A stretch of 64,000 nucleotides of DNA, taken from assembly GCA_907163375.1 (NCBI GenBank), contig CAJQUW010006985.1, positions 496,001 to 560,000 of the forward strand, read 5' to 3'. The notes beneath the pieces are model-generated. The model was given only the letters and a program-made list of their open reading frames with translations, was not told the DNA's origin and did no database searches. Position numbers and translations under genes: made by a program. Positions 46,321 through 57,917 of the stretch are shown one piece after another (position 1 is the first letter of the stretch; the number at the start of each line of letters is the position of its first letter). This DNA is from Prostheceraeus crozeri. Taxonomy: Eukaryota > Platyhelminthes > Polycladida > Euryleptidae.

Positions 46321-47031
46321 CATCAACTGACTATCATCGACTCACTATCATTGACCGACTACCATCAACTGACTATCACAAACTGAATATCACCGACAAT
46401 CATTAACTCACTGTATAGACTGACTATCATCGACTGACTATTGACTGACTCATCGACTGACTGCCATCGACTGCCTATCATATCATCAGTTGACCATCTT
46501 TGACTGACTATCATCAACTCACTATCATCGACTGACTATTGACTGACTACCATCGACTGACTATCATCGACTGCCTATCATATCATCAGCTGACCATCTT
46601 TGACTGACTATCATCAACTCACTATCATCGACTGACTACCATCGACTGACTATCATCGACTGACTATTGACTGACTACCATCGACTGACTGCCATCGACT
46701 GCCTATCATATCATCAGCTGACCATCTTTGACTGACTATCATCAACTCACTATCATCGACTGACTACCATCGACTGACTATCATCGACTGACTATTGACT
46801 GACTACCATCGACTGACTATCATCGAGTGACTATTGACTGACTCATCAACTCACTATCATCTACTGACTACCATCGACCGACTATCATCGACTGTCTATC
46901 ACTGACTGACTACCATCGACCGACTATCATCGACTGTCTATCACTGACTGACTATCATCGACTGTCTATCACTGACTGACTATCATCAACTGACTGGCAT
47001 TGACTATCATCGACTGACTATTGACTGACTT
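46321..47031 (+). repeat. Tandem array of a 14-bp unit with higher-order structure
   Basis: About 710 bp is built from variants of CATCGACTGACTAT. A composite marker, CTGCCTATCATATCATCAG followed by TGACCATCTTTGAC, recurs at 46471, 46571 and 46699. The spacings of 100 and 128 bp differ by two basic units, so larger blocks have been duplicated with gain or loss of whole units. There is no open frame of interest. Confidence 0.92.
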
Positions 47032-48072
47032 TCATTCTAAATTTCTTTTAATGTCTCGACAAGTCTAGACGATCTATTTGACTTTTGCCGATCATCATTT
47101 CTTTTACGATTGTTCCACCATTCCATGCTTGGTACCACTCCCTTACGTGACGACGGACTTAGAAAGTCTAAAAGCTTGTGTGTTTATGTAAAATTTTATT
47201 GATAATACACTTCTCAAAGCACTGGATGGCATTTTGAATAGGAGCATTTTCAATGAAGAAATAGGCAATTACAGCTAACACTATTAGTTTTCAGCTTTTG
47301 TTCGGTAATGTAATATGGATTCTTTTCCATTAATGTATTCAAATTCATTCCATGAAAAAATAGTGAATTCCGACTGAGAGAGAAAATTAATTGTGGAATG
47401 AGCTATATAAGTAATAAGACAGTTTTATGGATTTCCTGGTTAGTGACAAGGCGATGAAGTTAATAATACAAATATTCCATGAATATCATTCGATTACGTT
47501 TTTATTATCATTAATTACATGATTCATTATCGACGACATTTCTATAACAGTGCACAGACTTCTTCAATGTTGGTACGAAAGACTATTCATCAATACTATG
47601 TTTTCGGAAATGGATGACATTATAGCATTCCAAAATTCTCATTTCTAGCATTTGTAACTTGTCGTTCAACAATGTTCCAAACTCACACCACGCTCTAATG
47701 GAAAGAGAAGGTATTAGATAGCAATGAAGTGATATCTGACGGAGTAGTGAACTTTTGACAACTCACACAGAGCAGCAAATGAAACTAATATCTTTCTTCC
47801 TTTGCTCATAAATTTCCTGATGAACGCTTTATATATTGTTTTGGATGGCCGCCGTTTCTTATGCGAACAGAACCTTTATGAGATCATCATTGACATCTGC
47901 AAAGAAAGTGCTAAATTGATCTCATAAGACGATCCAGACGTCTGGACATTGACAACTCTGTCTGACTTCATTCGAACGTCAAGGCTGTGAATACTGAGAG
48001 AAGGAGACACAAGAAGGAGAATTGTATCGAACATTAGAAGGCAACTATTCTTCAGATGCATTCATTGTAGTT
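47032..48072. other. Unassigned AT-rich DNA
   Basis: No gene or repeat was recognised. Confidence 0.4.
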
Positions 48073-48255
48073 CAGTGCTTCTCAAACTTGCTTTAGTCGC
48101 GTACCACTTGACAGCCGGAATTTCTTGCCGGTACCACTATCCATAATACTTAAGATATAAATAGGAATACAATTGTGATGATGATGCATGTTTAATTATG
48201 ATGAAAATTGGTGCTATAGAGAAATTATAAAGCTCAGGCTATATACAGTGTATGG

Positions 48256-48983
48256 CAATTGTTTCCAATACTATGAGTCGCGACACTCTGGTGGGTCTCG
48301 AAAAGTTATAGAATTACGCATTAGCTTCGATTAACCGCTGTCTATCGAGATAGTTCAAGACTCAGACTTTCAATGCCAAGCCGGTTGTTTTATCAAGCAG
48401 CAGGTTCTTTGAGCAAGCTAAAAGAAAGTTTTGAGTTTTATTTCCATAAAGAGATGAATACTATGCAACAGAAAAGATGGATGATGAACCCCTTCCAGCC
48501 TGACATAACGACAAGGATATCAACAAAAGCTGATGAAGAGCTTATCGATTTATCCGAGGACTTTTCCTTGGAAATGAATTTCAACACCAGAAAACCGGTA
48601 CAGTTCTGGGTGTCTCTTCAAACCTCGTACCCAATCATTTCCACCGAAGCATTAAAAGTACTTCTCCCTTTCACGTCATCTTATAAATGTGAAGCTTGAT
48701 TTTCAGCAATGGTCGGTATTAAAAGCAAATTCCGAAATAAACTGCAACTCTCAAATTCTTTGCGCCTGAAACTATCGCACATTGAAGTTGATATCAATTC
48801 CATTATTGAACGAGGCAAAAAGCAGGCTCATCCTTCTCACAGGGCTTACTGAAAATGTAAGTTGACATAAATTTGTTTCTTTCACTAATGTTTCAGCCCA
48901 GTAAAGTTAAGTGGGTCGCCATAAGTGGATCAACTGGGGTTATAAATAGTGGATCGCGACTCTAAAAAGCTTGGAAACCACTG
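48256..48983 (+). mobile_element. Inner hAT element with transposase relic
   Basis: The ends are CAATTGTTTCCAA and TTGGAAACCACTG. Flanks are GTGTATGG (48248-48255) and CTGTATGG (48984-48991), a 7/8 duplication. Next to the ends, GAGTCGCGACACTCTGG and GGATCGCGACTC are inverted. It carries the C-terminal part of a hAT transposase on the plus strand. Confidence 0.85.
48373..48852 (+). pseudogene. hAT transposase C-terminal fragment (ZBED5/SCAND3-like)
   Basis: The plus-strand frame reads RWMMNPFQPDITTRISTKA, then EELIDLSEDFSLEMNF, then QFWVSLQTSYPIISTEALKV, then LLPFTSSYKCEA. This is the region leading into and including the hAT dimerisation domain, closest in style to the ZBED5, FAM200 and SCAND3 group. 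There CEA is normally followed by glycine and FSA-; here the glycine codon is TGA (48697-48699). Beyond the stop the frame continues with FSAMVGIKSKFRNKL and LRLKLSHIEVDI, ending at 48850-48852. The N-terminal BED finger and most of the RNase H-like catalytic core are missing, so the protein is not functional. The ATG at 48373 is not a native start. The element's termini and 7/8 target duplication support the call. Confidence 0.9.
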
Positions 48984-49489
48984 CTGTATGGTATGTTTAC
49001 AATCACTTAAAGTTACAAAGCTGCCACAATGATAGAACCAAAAGCTGAAAACTATTATTTTCAAGCACTCTATAGAGCTAGATAAAATTATTTCCATCAC
49101 ATAGAATTTTGCTGATTATGAAAGATTGATAGTTAATTTATATCTACTTTGTATTAATATATTTTAAAAGTTTGAATACACAGATAATAAACAAAAGTGC
49201 ATCATTCACCCAATCAAATAGATCATGAATTAAAAATTCTGGAGGTAAGAATAAACTGCATTTCGATTAGCACAAGTAGGAAAATAGTCACTCTCAGTGT
49301 GAGGGATGAGACTGTGCGCAGTGAGTCGGAACCGTAGATATTTCACGAGTCACTGCCAGAAATTGCTTAATTGAACTTTTAATTTTCCAAAACAGGAGGT
49401 GATTTGGATAATGAATTTACGCAAAAATGCCACTTACAGAATGTCTCACGCGTACCACTGACACGCGCACCACACTTTGAGAAGCACTG

Positions 49490-50081
49490 CTACACATAGC
49501 CAGTTTTTCTAACAAACTACTTAAAATTTCATATCTATTGGAGCGAAAGATGAATGAAACAGAGATGTCCAAAAGTTCAATTTTATATGAAAAATTGTTG
49601 AACTTTGCAATCAAATGCAACCGTGGAAATCCTTTAATGCACAGTGTTTAAGGAATAGAATTGACTAGTTACGCCGATTAATTAATCGAGTGGGGCAGTT
49701 GTCGGTTATCGATTGTCGACGAATCATCAAAATTGAAGGCATTAATAAGTACGGTATGAAGCAGTAAAGAATGAGGGAATAATAGTGCTCTCCTACATGC
49801 CAATTATGAAATTGATTGAAAACTCAAAATATTTTTTGCAAACTTTGTTGCCTCACTTACAGGCACGAGCAGTCGAAATATCGATTTAAAGACGATTTAA
49901 AAAATTCGTTACAATTCTTTGCCGATTCAATGTCATCAGATGCTGGAATGATGCAACCGATTATAAAACTGAATTTGGTGATTGAAAATCGACATAACGG
50001 AATGTCCATTAAAACAATGTTTTAATATCTAAAAAGAATTACAACTGTTTAAAGTGCACCAATATCAATTCCTCGGCCGCA
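49490..50081. other. Unassigned DNA
   Basis: No gene or repeat was recognised. Confidence 0.4.
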
Positions 50082-50316
50082 TTCGAAACTGAAGTCCGTG
50101 GTGGAGACATGCTCCCACACTCTTCACTAAGCCAAGCCGACGGTGCTGTCTCGATTCAGAATGAATGCTGGTAGGAATTCTGTCAATAATAATATGACAA
50201 TAAGTTATCGATATCTTTTTTGAGAAGTCTTCAGTCCTCACTTACATTCCTTGATACCGTCGGTTTGGCCAAGCGAAAATGATGCGAGTTCTTGTCCACC
50301 GCGGACTTCGGTTCGA
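50082..50316. repeat. Inverted repeat with about 60-bp arms
   Basis: Left TTCGAAACTGAAGTCCGTGG and right CCGCGGACTTCGGTTCGAT pair, and so do GCCAAGCCGACGGTG and ACCGTCGGTTTGGCC. The arms are GC-richer than the 105-bp spacer. No element ends or target duplication can be fixed, so it may be a decayed MITE. Confidence 0.65.
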
Positions 50317-51322
50317 TTACTTGACCAGGTGAGTGCGGTCGGGGAACCAAAGATGTTCGTGTCTTTTACTGACTTAATGGTTGTTATTCTCTTTAGATAT
50401 TCAATACGCAACGACGGACCTTTTTGTCAATAAACAATATAATCAAAGAAGACCTCTAGACTGGATTCTGATATAGTGTAGTGTCATCAATGAAAACAGT
50501 TGAGTCTTACTTATTATGGTAGCACATTTTATTGCGCTATTTCTCTATGAGCTTTTGTAGAAATCTTTTCTACATGATGTTCACAGCCTGTCAATCCGAC
50601 CATGGAGGTTTTTGTTCATTCTTCCAATGCATGATTATAGCATCTGATGCAAATGAATAATACTTTAAAAATTGTAGAAAAAGCTTCGTCTTTTAAATTA
50701 CTGGTTTCAAATGTTTTCCCAGTAAGTAAGGTAACAAGGTTTGCAATGAAATTTTCCTTTGGCTTACTTAGTTACGGTCATGGCAAGAAATTAAAGTGAA
50801 TCTTATTTTACAAATGATTACAAACTCGTTGTACTTACATTTACGCTTGCTGGATTAATTACCAAGCAGGCTGAGGTCAACTAATCATGATTTAAAAACA
50901 AAATTTTGAAGCAATTATATTAAAGATTGTAGTAGAATAGAATTAGCAGGCATAATTGCAACTGAAGTTTAATACGTATTCATTTTACGCCATGACTTAA
51001 GTGAAATCTCTTATTTTCACTATTTCATTATCATTACATGCGATAGGCATTGCAGATCCTTCGTCATTTTACTTTCATCCATCTCAACACCGTCACTTGT
51101 CAATGTAGCGGGAAATTCTTTCGATTAGATCCGGCTCTTTTGTGTTCGAATCATTTCGATCGCTGAAAATGATCAGATAAAATTAAGAAAATTTTGAGGA
51201 ATCTAAACAAAAGTCTGGCATTGGTTTTCAATCCATTTTTTATTACGATTCAATTTTAATTGTAATGCAGATTACAAATTCAATTTAATTTTTTTAAATG
51301 GATTTTTTAGATGCATAGCATG
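50317..51322. other. Unassigned AT-rich DNA
   Basis: No gene or repeat was recognised. Confidence 0.4.
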
Positions 51323-51324
51323 TA

Positions 51325-52214
51325 CCGTAAAACCTCTATTTGAACGTCACCTCTAATATAACGGCAGTCTAGAGGAGGAGTTGAAAAATTGAATGGCAGC
51401 CCCTAATTGAACGTCACCTCTAATTTAGCGACATTTTGATGAATTCATCTCCTATATCAATTACATGACTGAAATAATCTTCTACAAAACGTGTAAAACA
51501 GGAAATTGGTTTGTGGAATGCTATGGAGCTACTGGAATGCCCCATTCAAGGCCAAAGTCAGACAGTTCTACGAGAATTGGATGTTGCACGGCGAGAAGAG
51601 CTACACCAAATCCGGCAACATGCGAGCGCCATCAATGGAAGTATACTTGAAATGGATTGTCGATGCCTGGTATCAGCTGCCGAAGGATCTGATCATCAAG
51701 TCATTCAAAGGATGCGGACTGACCAACGCTCTCGACGGCTCGGAGGATTGCCAAATCCATTGTTTCAGGCCAGACTCGGACGGTTCAATTCAGACTGGTT
51801 TGCAACTTCTCCGGCAAGCCCGAGCCAATGCTGGTGTCGAACGTTGAATCAATCAGAACTTTGACGATGATGCTGAAGGTGATGCGAATGACGAGGACAG
51901 CTACAACAGCGACGTGCCACTTGATTTTCACTAGTGAGTTTGTGATTTCTAACCAGTGATTACCGGTAACCTGTGTTTGCTAACTTTTGTCAAATAGATA
52001 TATGCAGAGTTCTTATGTTGCATGTTTTCGCTTTTCATCTATAAAATTTACAGATTTAAGATAAAAATTACTGAAAATTTCATCTCTAAATTCTGATCAA
52101 CTAGTCGAAAAATAGAACGGCACCCTCTAATTGAACGGCACCTGTACTTAAACGGCAGTGCGGGGAAAGGTTTGAAAAATAGAGCGGCATGACGTTCAAA
52201 TAGAGGTTTTACAG
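51325..52214 (+). mobile_element. pogo/Tigger-like element, internally deleted
   Basis: The termini CCGTAAAACCTCTATTTG and CAAATAGAGGTTTTACAG are inverted, with TA on both sides (51323-51324 and 52215-52216), as expected for the Tc1/mariner superfamily. Just inside each end a motif like CCTCTAATTGAACGGCA is reiterated in alternating forms, probably transposase-binding repeats. About 890 bp remain of a 2-3 kb element. A transposase C-terminus lies in the middle. Confidence 0.9.
51506..51847 (+). pseudogene. pogo/Tigger transposase C-terminal fragment
   Basis: The plus-strand frame contains APFKAKVRQFYENWMLHG, a threonine-containing linker with APSMEVYLKWIVDAWYQLP, and LIIKSFKGCGLTNALDGSED. 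This is the stretch after the catalytic DDE core in Tigger and related transposases, where PFK, W-x(n)-PS, W-I-x2-AW and SFKxCGISNALDGTED are conserved. The catalytic domain and the N-terminal CENP-B-like DNA-binding domain are absent. The frame's ATG is fortuitous. A short acidic tail follows (about 51858-51935, DDDAEGDANDEDS in another phase), separated by a small frameshift. Two overlapping frames in the other phases are shadows. Confidence 0.85.
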
Positions 52215-52216
52215 TA

Positions 52217-54882
52217 GCTACTATATTAATTGAAAATTGAAGAACTTCCACGTGGTGAGACACAAAAATAATTATAATTGATAATTGAATCATCGCAGTA
52301 GAGCGCTGTCAAGTAGAACTAGGAAATCTTCTCTTATCGCAAACAACCGTTTGGCACTCTGTAATCACACCTATCACATTGTAAATATTGCATATTAATT
52401 TATTGTTAATTAATTATCATTTATAATTATTTATTATAATAAGTATTTATTAATTAATACAATTAATATATTAATATTGTAAATATTGCATGTAAATAGT
52501 ACATTGATTTCAAAAGCAAGCATGCATCACATACTAAACGGTTCAACTTGCATGTATATTGAAATCACATCATAAATAATCACATTATCTCTTCATCATA
52601 AAAATATTCATTTTATTGAAAATTATTTGAAATGTATCGATGCCTTTTTCCATATGAGCTCTTATTACCTCAAAACGAACAAAAATACTTTTAACAGAGT
52701 ACCGTATGTTGTACTATAATATTCATAGCTGCAATAACTTGAATAATTCTGCTCAACATTGATTACAAAAATCGACGCATATTTGTTATCATGAACCGAA
52801 GTGAAGAAGAAATTGAAGAGGCAGAACATTATGAAAATCATCTAAAGTAGAAAATTGGATGTTGCAAAAATTCAAAGATGGATAATTAAGTAGAAGTATG
52901 AAAGAAAGAAGGGCTTAGAAGAATGTTGATACAATTCTTTCGGCGAATGTAGTGAAAGAGAGAGCATGAAAGCGAATCTCTCACGACAGCAATGAATAGT
53001 CCGTTGAAATCACCAATGGAACGGAAGCGTCTGATGAACAAATCAGCTGTTTCTTATACTTGACTAAGAAATTCATCTCACAAGACTTAACCGGCATTCT
53101 AAGTGTATGTTGAGAATAAGGAGAGACACGAGGACAGTATTGTGTCTGATGCGGTAAAGAAAGAGTCTGAAGAGCTGATTGATAAAGCAAGCAATGGAAA
53201 TGAAGTGAAAAACGGAGAGCATAATGTTTCCCAAACCGTTAGAAGTTTCTATGAAGTAAATGATGGCATTGGTTGAGGGGTGCACGGATGAAAGAACAAT
53301 ATTCACCGCAATTTTCCGGACAAGTATTGAAGAGGCAGAGAGTAATTACTGTCGGAATTCTGACTGCTTTGAGAGAGGCAGCCTGAGGCGATACCAGGTG
53401 AGGCATGGGAACTCTTCATTCCTCTCTGAGCTTTTAAGTAGGTGATATCTAATTGCTGTTGACTTTTGAAATGCCTATGCGGAAAATGAAATTTGTGCAT
53501 TTTTCTTTGTAATGCAGCGGATTTACTGACGACCAGTGGCGTCGCTTGCACCCAGACCATAGACCTTCACTCGGCATTGGAATACTATTGCTATACCAGA
53601 CATTTTTTATGTTACAACATTAATTTTCATAAAAGTTGAATTTTTAATTACAATTTCCCGAACATTTTTAAGGCCAAGTGAATGTGCACATGAGAAGTGA
53701 TTGCTCATGTCTCTTAACCGCCTGACTCAAGGAACTGATTACTATATCCCCTCTCTGTCCAGACCACATTTTCTCGAGAAAAAAGGAGGCAAGGTCAACA
53801 GTTTCTTGTGTTTCTCATGGCCGGTCAGCCGCTCACATGTTTGAAATTCTGAGGCATTGAAATGTCTTGTGTGTTTCTTTTTTCTTTCTCTGTGAGTAAT
53901 TTCAATTTTTATATCAGGTGTTGGCCTACCTTGCTTGACGACTGTCATCTTTTCAGTATTTTTCTTTCGGACGAAAGGCGTGGTTATGATCTCATCTGCA
54001 GTACTAAACACAGTGTCACATCAATCACGTAAAAACAAATTATAGAATTCTACCGAATCTGGGTGTTCGAGTCAGATGCATTGCTCTGCATTCATTGGAG
54101 AACGCTCATCATCTGATCGCAGTCTTGTCTGAACGTCAGCCATCTGCTACTGTTGACGTAGTGGCCTCTCTGACATAAAGCGAATCCTGGAACAATTGGG
54201 TTGCGCTTCCCTTACTATATTTAGATACCGCGCCTCAATCAAGAATCGCGTAGAATTTCATTGCAAAAATTGGAGAAGGCAAAGCATCATGTCTATCGGA
54301 AAAGCCAATATTTGCGCGGACGCGTGCGCTTACTGACTCACACGCACACAACTTTCTTTCACTCTGTCTGAACATCAATGCTTCGTCTGAACACGCGACC
54401 AGCTTGTGTGTCTAATTGTTCGAAGAAAACAGCTGTGATTCGAGCACGTGCTGCAAATCTGTTCAGTGAGGTTGAGCGTCTGACTTTGAGACGGAAAGCT
54501 GTGCACAGCTGTCACGAGAAGCTATCGAATTTAAATGAATGATGACACTTTTCATTTGAATATTTGTTGAAAAATTATTTTTGAGGATGCGCCGAAGGCC
54601 TCGCACGTACGGAGAAGACGCCACTGCTGACGACAAAAGTAGGTGAAAGTTCATTTAGATGAGCATATTCTCAGGGCTGCCGTTGAAGAAGCTTGATGAC
54701 TTCCATATAAATAAATGAAAATGTCTATGGACATTTAATGGAAATTATAAAACTGAATTTCCCTTTGAATATCCACCATCTGATATGGTGACTGATTTGT
54801 GCCTAAATAGCAACTTTTTGAAATATGCTGTGGCGGGCGCAGAATAGTGATCATGACTTCAAGGTTTCAAAAACTCCTTTGA
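52217..54882. other. Unassigned AT-rich DNA
   Basis: About 52380-52500 is a very AT-rich tract of TTAATTAATTA-type motifs. A 59-codon acidic frame at about 53103-53279 is unrecognised. No other feature is supported. Confidence 0.4.
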
Positions 54883-54998
54883 GGGTCCATTTACACCAGA
54901 CGCCGCGTCAAAATTATCGCTCAGAACCTTAAGAAGATTACGGGGCCGTTCAAAGAGAGACGCGCGGGACTGCGCCGCATCCGTTGTGAATGTACCTT
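54883..54998. mobile_element. Small GC-rich MITE, about 116 bp
   Basis: Left GGTCCATTTACACCAGACGC and right GCGCCGCATCCGTTGTGAATG with TACC are inverted over about 25 bp, with CGCCGCG against TGCGGCG innermost. It is much GC-richer than its surroundings. No clear target duplication is seen. Confidence 0.55.
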
Positions 54999-55013
54999 AA
55001 GGTCTCAAGCTGA

Positions 55014-55115
55014 AGAACATTTTTTCTCCAGCGCATCGACGATTAGCACTCGCTGCCTCCTCATATCATCAAATCTGCATCCCTGCCGAATTTGAAGAAG
55101 AACTTGTGCATTTTC
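55014..55115 (+). pseudogene. Possible hAT dimerisation-domain relic
   Basis: The plus-strand translation gives SQAEEHFFSSASTISTR followed by LLISSNLH, then in a shifted phase EFEEELVHFL. The pattern FSSAS-x-I-x2-R...LSS...E-x-LV-FL resembles the C-terminus of hAT transposases. The match is short and needs a frameshift. A 96-codon frame immediately downstream (55117-55407) is unrecognised. Confidence 0.25.
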
Positions 55116-55407
55116 TATGCTGAAAAACAAATTTTGGGACTTTCCAGTACCTGTACGAGTATATATGGTCAATTACTTTGCACATCCCCTTGATTCAAAA
55201 TTGCCATTGGTGTTTTATAGAGATATGGAAGTAATGAATCTGCTAAAAGCAGGTAAAATAATCAATGCAATTAAATTTCTTCAAGCACTAAATTCCTTGA
55301 CAGTCGTAGACGCTCCATTTCGTATCAGTGATGCTCGGAAAGGCCTAATGCAGCTTATAATACCTAGAATGAATGGAGACACTGATGGCGTGCACAACGA
55401 GCTTTAA

Positions 55408-57628
55408 CACAATGAAAACTTTTTCGTCTGTTGAAATCCCTTTCCTGCCATCATTGCACTGATTGATCTCAAAATGCTGGTTTTTGCCACTACAAGATTT
55501 AGACCATGCATAGCTTGATAAATCGAGCTTCATAATTTTCCAATCCTATCACTTTAAATAGACCTGTCTAGCTTTTAATCTACCTAAAAATCATTTGAAT
55601 AGTCCATTTTATGATCCAAGTGAAAAATTATCTATATTCTACATACAAGTGAAAAGCGGATGCTAACTTCAAAGATACAGCGGATGCTACATTACTTATT
55701 GATAAAATTTTAAAAATTTCATGTAATCTAGACTGCATTATAAAACAATTGCAAACACATAAAACCAACTTGGGCGTATTTTGTTTAACATTTCAGTCCT
55801 ACTTGCTTAATCAACTTAATAAACTCTACTAACATAATCCATTTCCTTTGCTGGAAATTGCTAGAAACTTAATTCTTGAGTTGATTCACTATCATTTTGA
55901 ATAGTTTATGATGAACAGTGCTATCTTCACAGAGCAAGTCAATACATTACCAAATGGCTATCATGCACGAAGACGCTTCAGCAGACGATGCATTTATTTC
56001 ATCAAAAGAAATAGTATGCGTCCAAAGACAACTCCAATCATGTCCTTACATTCAGCAAAGATAGAAAGAGTTTTTGTTATTTTTTATAGAATCACAAATG
56101 TATCACATAATTATAATCCATTGAAATATGATTGCCGTTGCTCCTTACACCACGTTATCAAAGCAATCTGCAGTGCCCAAAACAGCATTACAATATCGTA
56201 TTAATTAGATGCCATCAGAGGATTCGCCATTGCTGTTAAAATTGATTGTTAAAGAAATCCTACTCTACTTGTGTTCTTTGTTAGTTCTGTCTCACAATCT
56301 CGTCTATACTTGGCTCTTGGCCATCCAAACGTGACCATCATCACAGTTTTTTAATCCATTATCCAAATTTTTCAATTCTCAAATTTGGCAATGTGAGATG
56401 CGAGCAATCCCGTACATATGAAGAAGATTAAACTAAGCTATGATGCTAGTTAGCATTCTTTTCCCATGTCTCGGTTAGAGGGTCAATTTATCAAATTAAA
56501 GTTATCCTAGGGCATTGGCAACAAAGACACTTCTTCAAAAGTTTGTTTTTCTCATTTCTATCATACCAGAGGCTGCAGCAAATGTAGGCGATGAGGAGTG
56601 GAGGATGAGCAGTACAAAGAAAGATTGGATTCTAATACTGCTTATCAAAATCCTTTGAGTCAACAAAGCGGGTCGAAATTAATGATCAACGCTATGCCGT
56701 TCGAAGCCAAGCCAACCACAGCTGTGACTCCTAAGTCAATAGCACTGTGTCGTGGAAACAAAAGAACGACTGGTGACAGTGGCAAATAAAGTGCTGAAAA
56801 AGCTGATATAGATAGCTTTGCTCGTGCAGTCGCGACAAAAACGACGCACTTACTTAGACCAATAACAGGATAATATATTGAGGAATGTGCTGTAAATTGG
56901 TATGGAAATATGAAAAAATACGGTGTGTGTTTTTTTAGATTAATGATTCATGCAAATATACAAGAATGACTTGCAATGATATTTCTGGCGGACTTAATCG
57001 ATTTCTGTGCGCAAAATGTCATCTGAATACTGGTTGGAAAAGTAACGAAGCGACATTTTGTTGACGTCTGAATAGTAATTATCCATATTTCTCCTGTTCT
57101 TAGGTTAGACATGAATTAGCGTACTTGTGACTAAAATTTCTGGAGAATTAAATGAAATTCTGCTGAGCTACATATAGGTTCTCAGTGCTTATGAAACAGC
57201 GTATTTTCGTGTGTCTCTGATGACGTGCTTACACTCAGAAATGGAACCGACCAGTCGACGTATATTTACACAAACTTTTTACTTCGAAATTTATGATCTA
57301 AACACTATGTATGCCTTATATAAATATATAGGATACAAAGAAAATATCTCAGTTGAGAAAATAATTCAACTCGAAAAAGGCGATTCAAAATATAATAGAA
57401 ACCGGGGTGCATTAGAGGGAAAGCGGTATTCATGTTGAACGTTTTAGACAGTTTTAATCCTAAGAGAACTGAGGGAGGTCCTGGTGCAACCTGGATTTTC
57501 TCTTTCACTTTTTCAATTGAGGATATATCAACCGCTCTGCCAATGTAAAGTCATCATTTTTTGACAATGATTCTACATGTGATAATTCATTTCAACTGAA
57601 TTAGTTGAAGTAAGCATCATTTGATAAA
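55408..57628. other. Unassigned AT-rich DNA
   Basis: No gene or repeat was recognised on either strand. Confidence 0.4.
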
Positions 57629-57917
57629 TGACTTTGCTGTGCAGTCCCTCAACTTGGTCAGCCATTAAGATATTCAAAGTCAGTTTGGGCCATTCCGAGC
57701 CGTGCTGACGAGCCTTTGTTGGGCGAAACGCAGCTTCAACGACTGCCATGGAATTTTCGTGCTTAAATTTTTCAAGTCTGAGGAAAATTTTCCATTCTAT
57801 GCCCAGGCGAACTGGCACTCTGCAATCCTTATGATAATCAGCCGCACGGCAAAGTCAGGATAAATAAACGCAGATCAGCCTGTTGTGCAGTCCTTCAACT
57901 TGTTCAGCATTCTAGAC

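Larger units (their letters stand above)
48073..49489. mobile_element. Outer hAT-like element
   Basis: The termini CAGTGCTTCTCAAACTTG and CACACTTTGAGAAGCACTG are inverted over about 14 bp. They are followed on both sides by similar CGCGTACCAC and GTACCACTGACA-like tracts. CAGTG-TTCTCAAA is a terminus typical of hAT elements. It has been split by another hAT element at 48256-48983; without that it would be about 680 bp. The flanking 8-mers do not match. Confidence 0.75.

Noticed and set aside
51465-51864. Two further frames (61 and 117 codons) overlapping the pogo transposase
   Set aside because: They are shadows in other phases; only the 51506-51847 phase shows the Tigger motifs.
53103-53279. 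59-codon acidic frame on the plus strand, with NKERHEDSIVSDAVKKES
   Set aside because: The composition looks protein-like, but there is no start, no domain and no clear splice context; too short to support.
55117-55407. 96-codon frame with a plausible ATG
   Set aside because: No family is recognised. It follows a possible hAT relic, so it may be decayed transposon sequence or chance.
57573-57818. Minus-strand peptide HENSMAVVEAAFRP repeated in the second J unit
   Set aside because: The two copies differ by amino-acid-changing substitutions as often as silent ones, so protein-level selection is not indicated.
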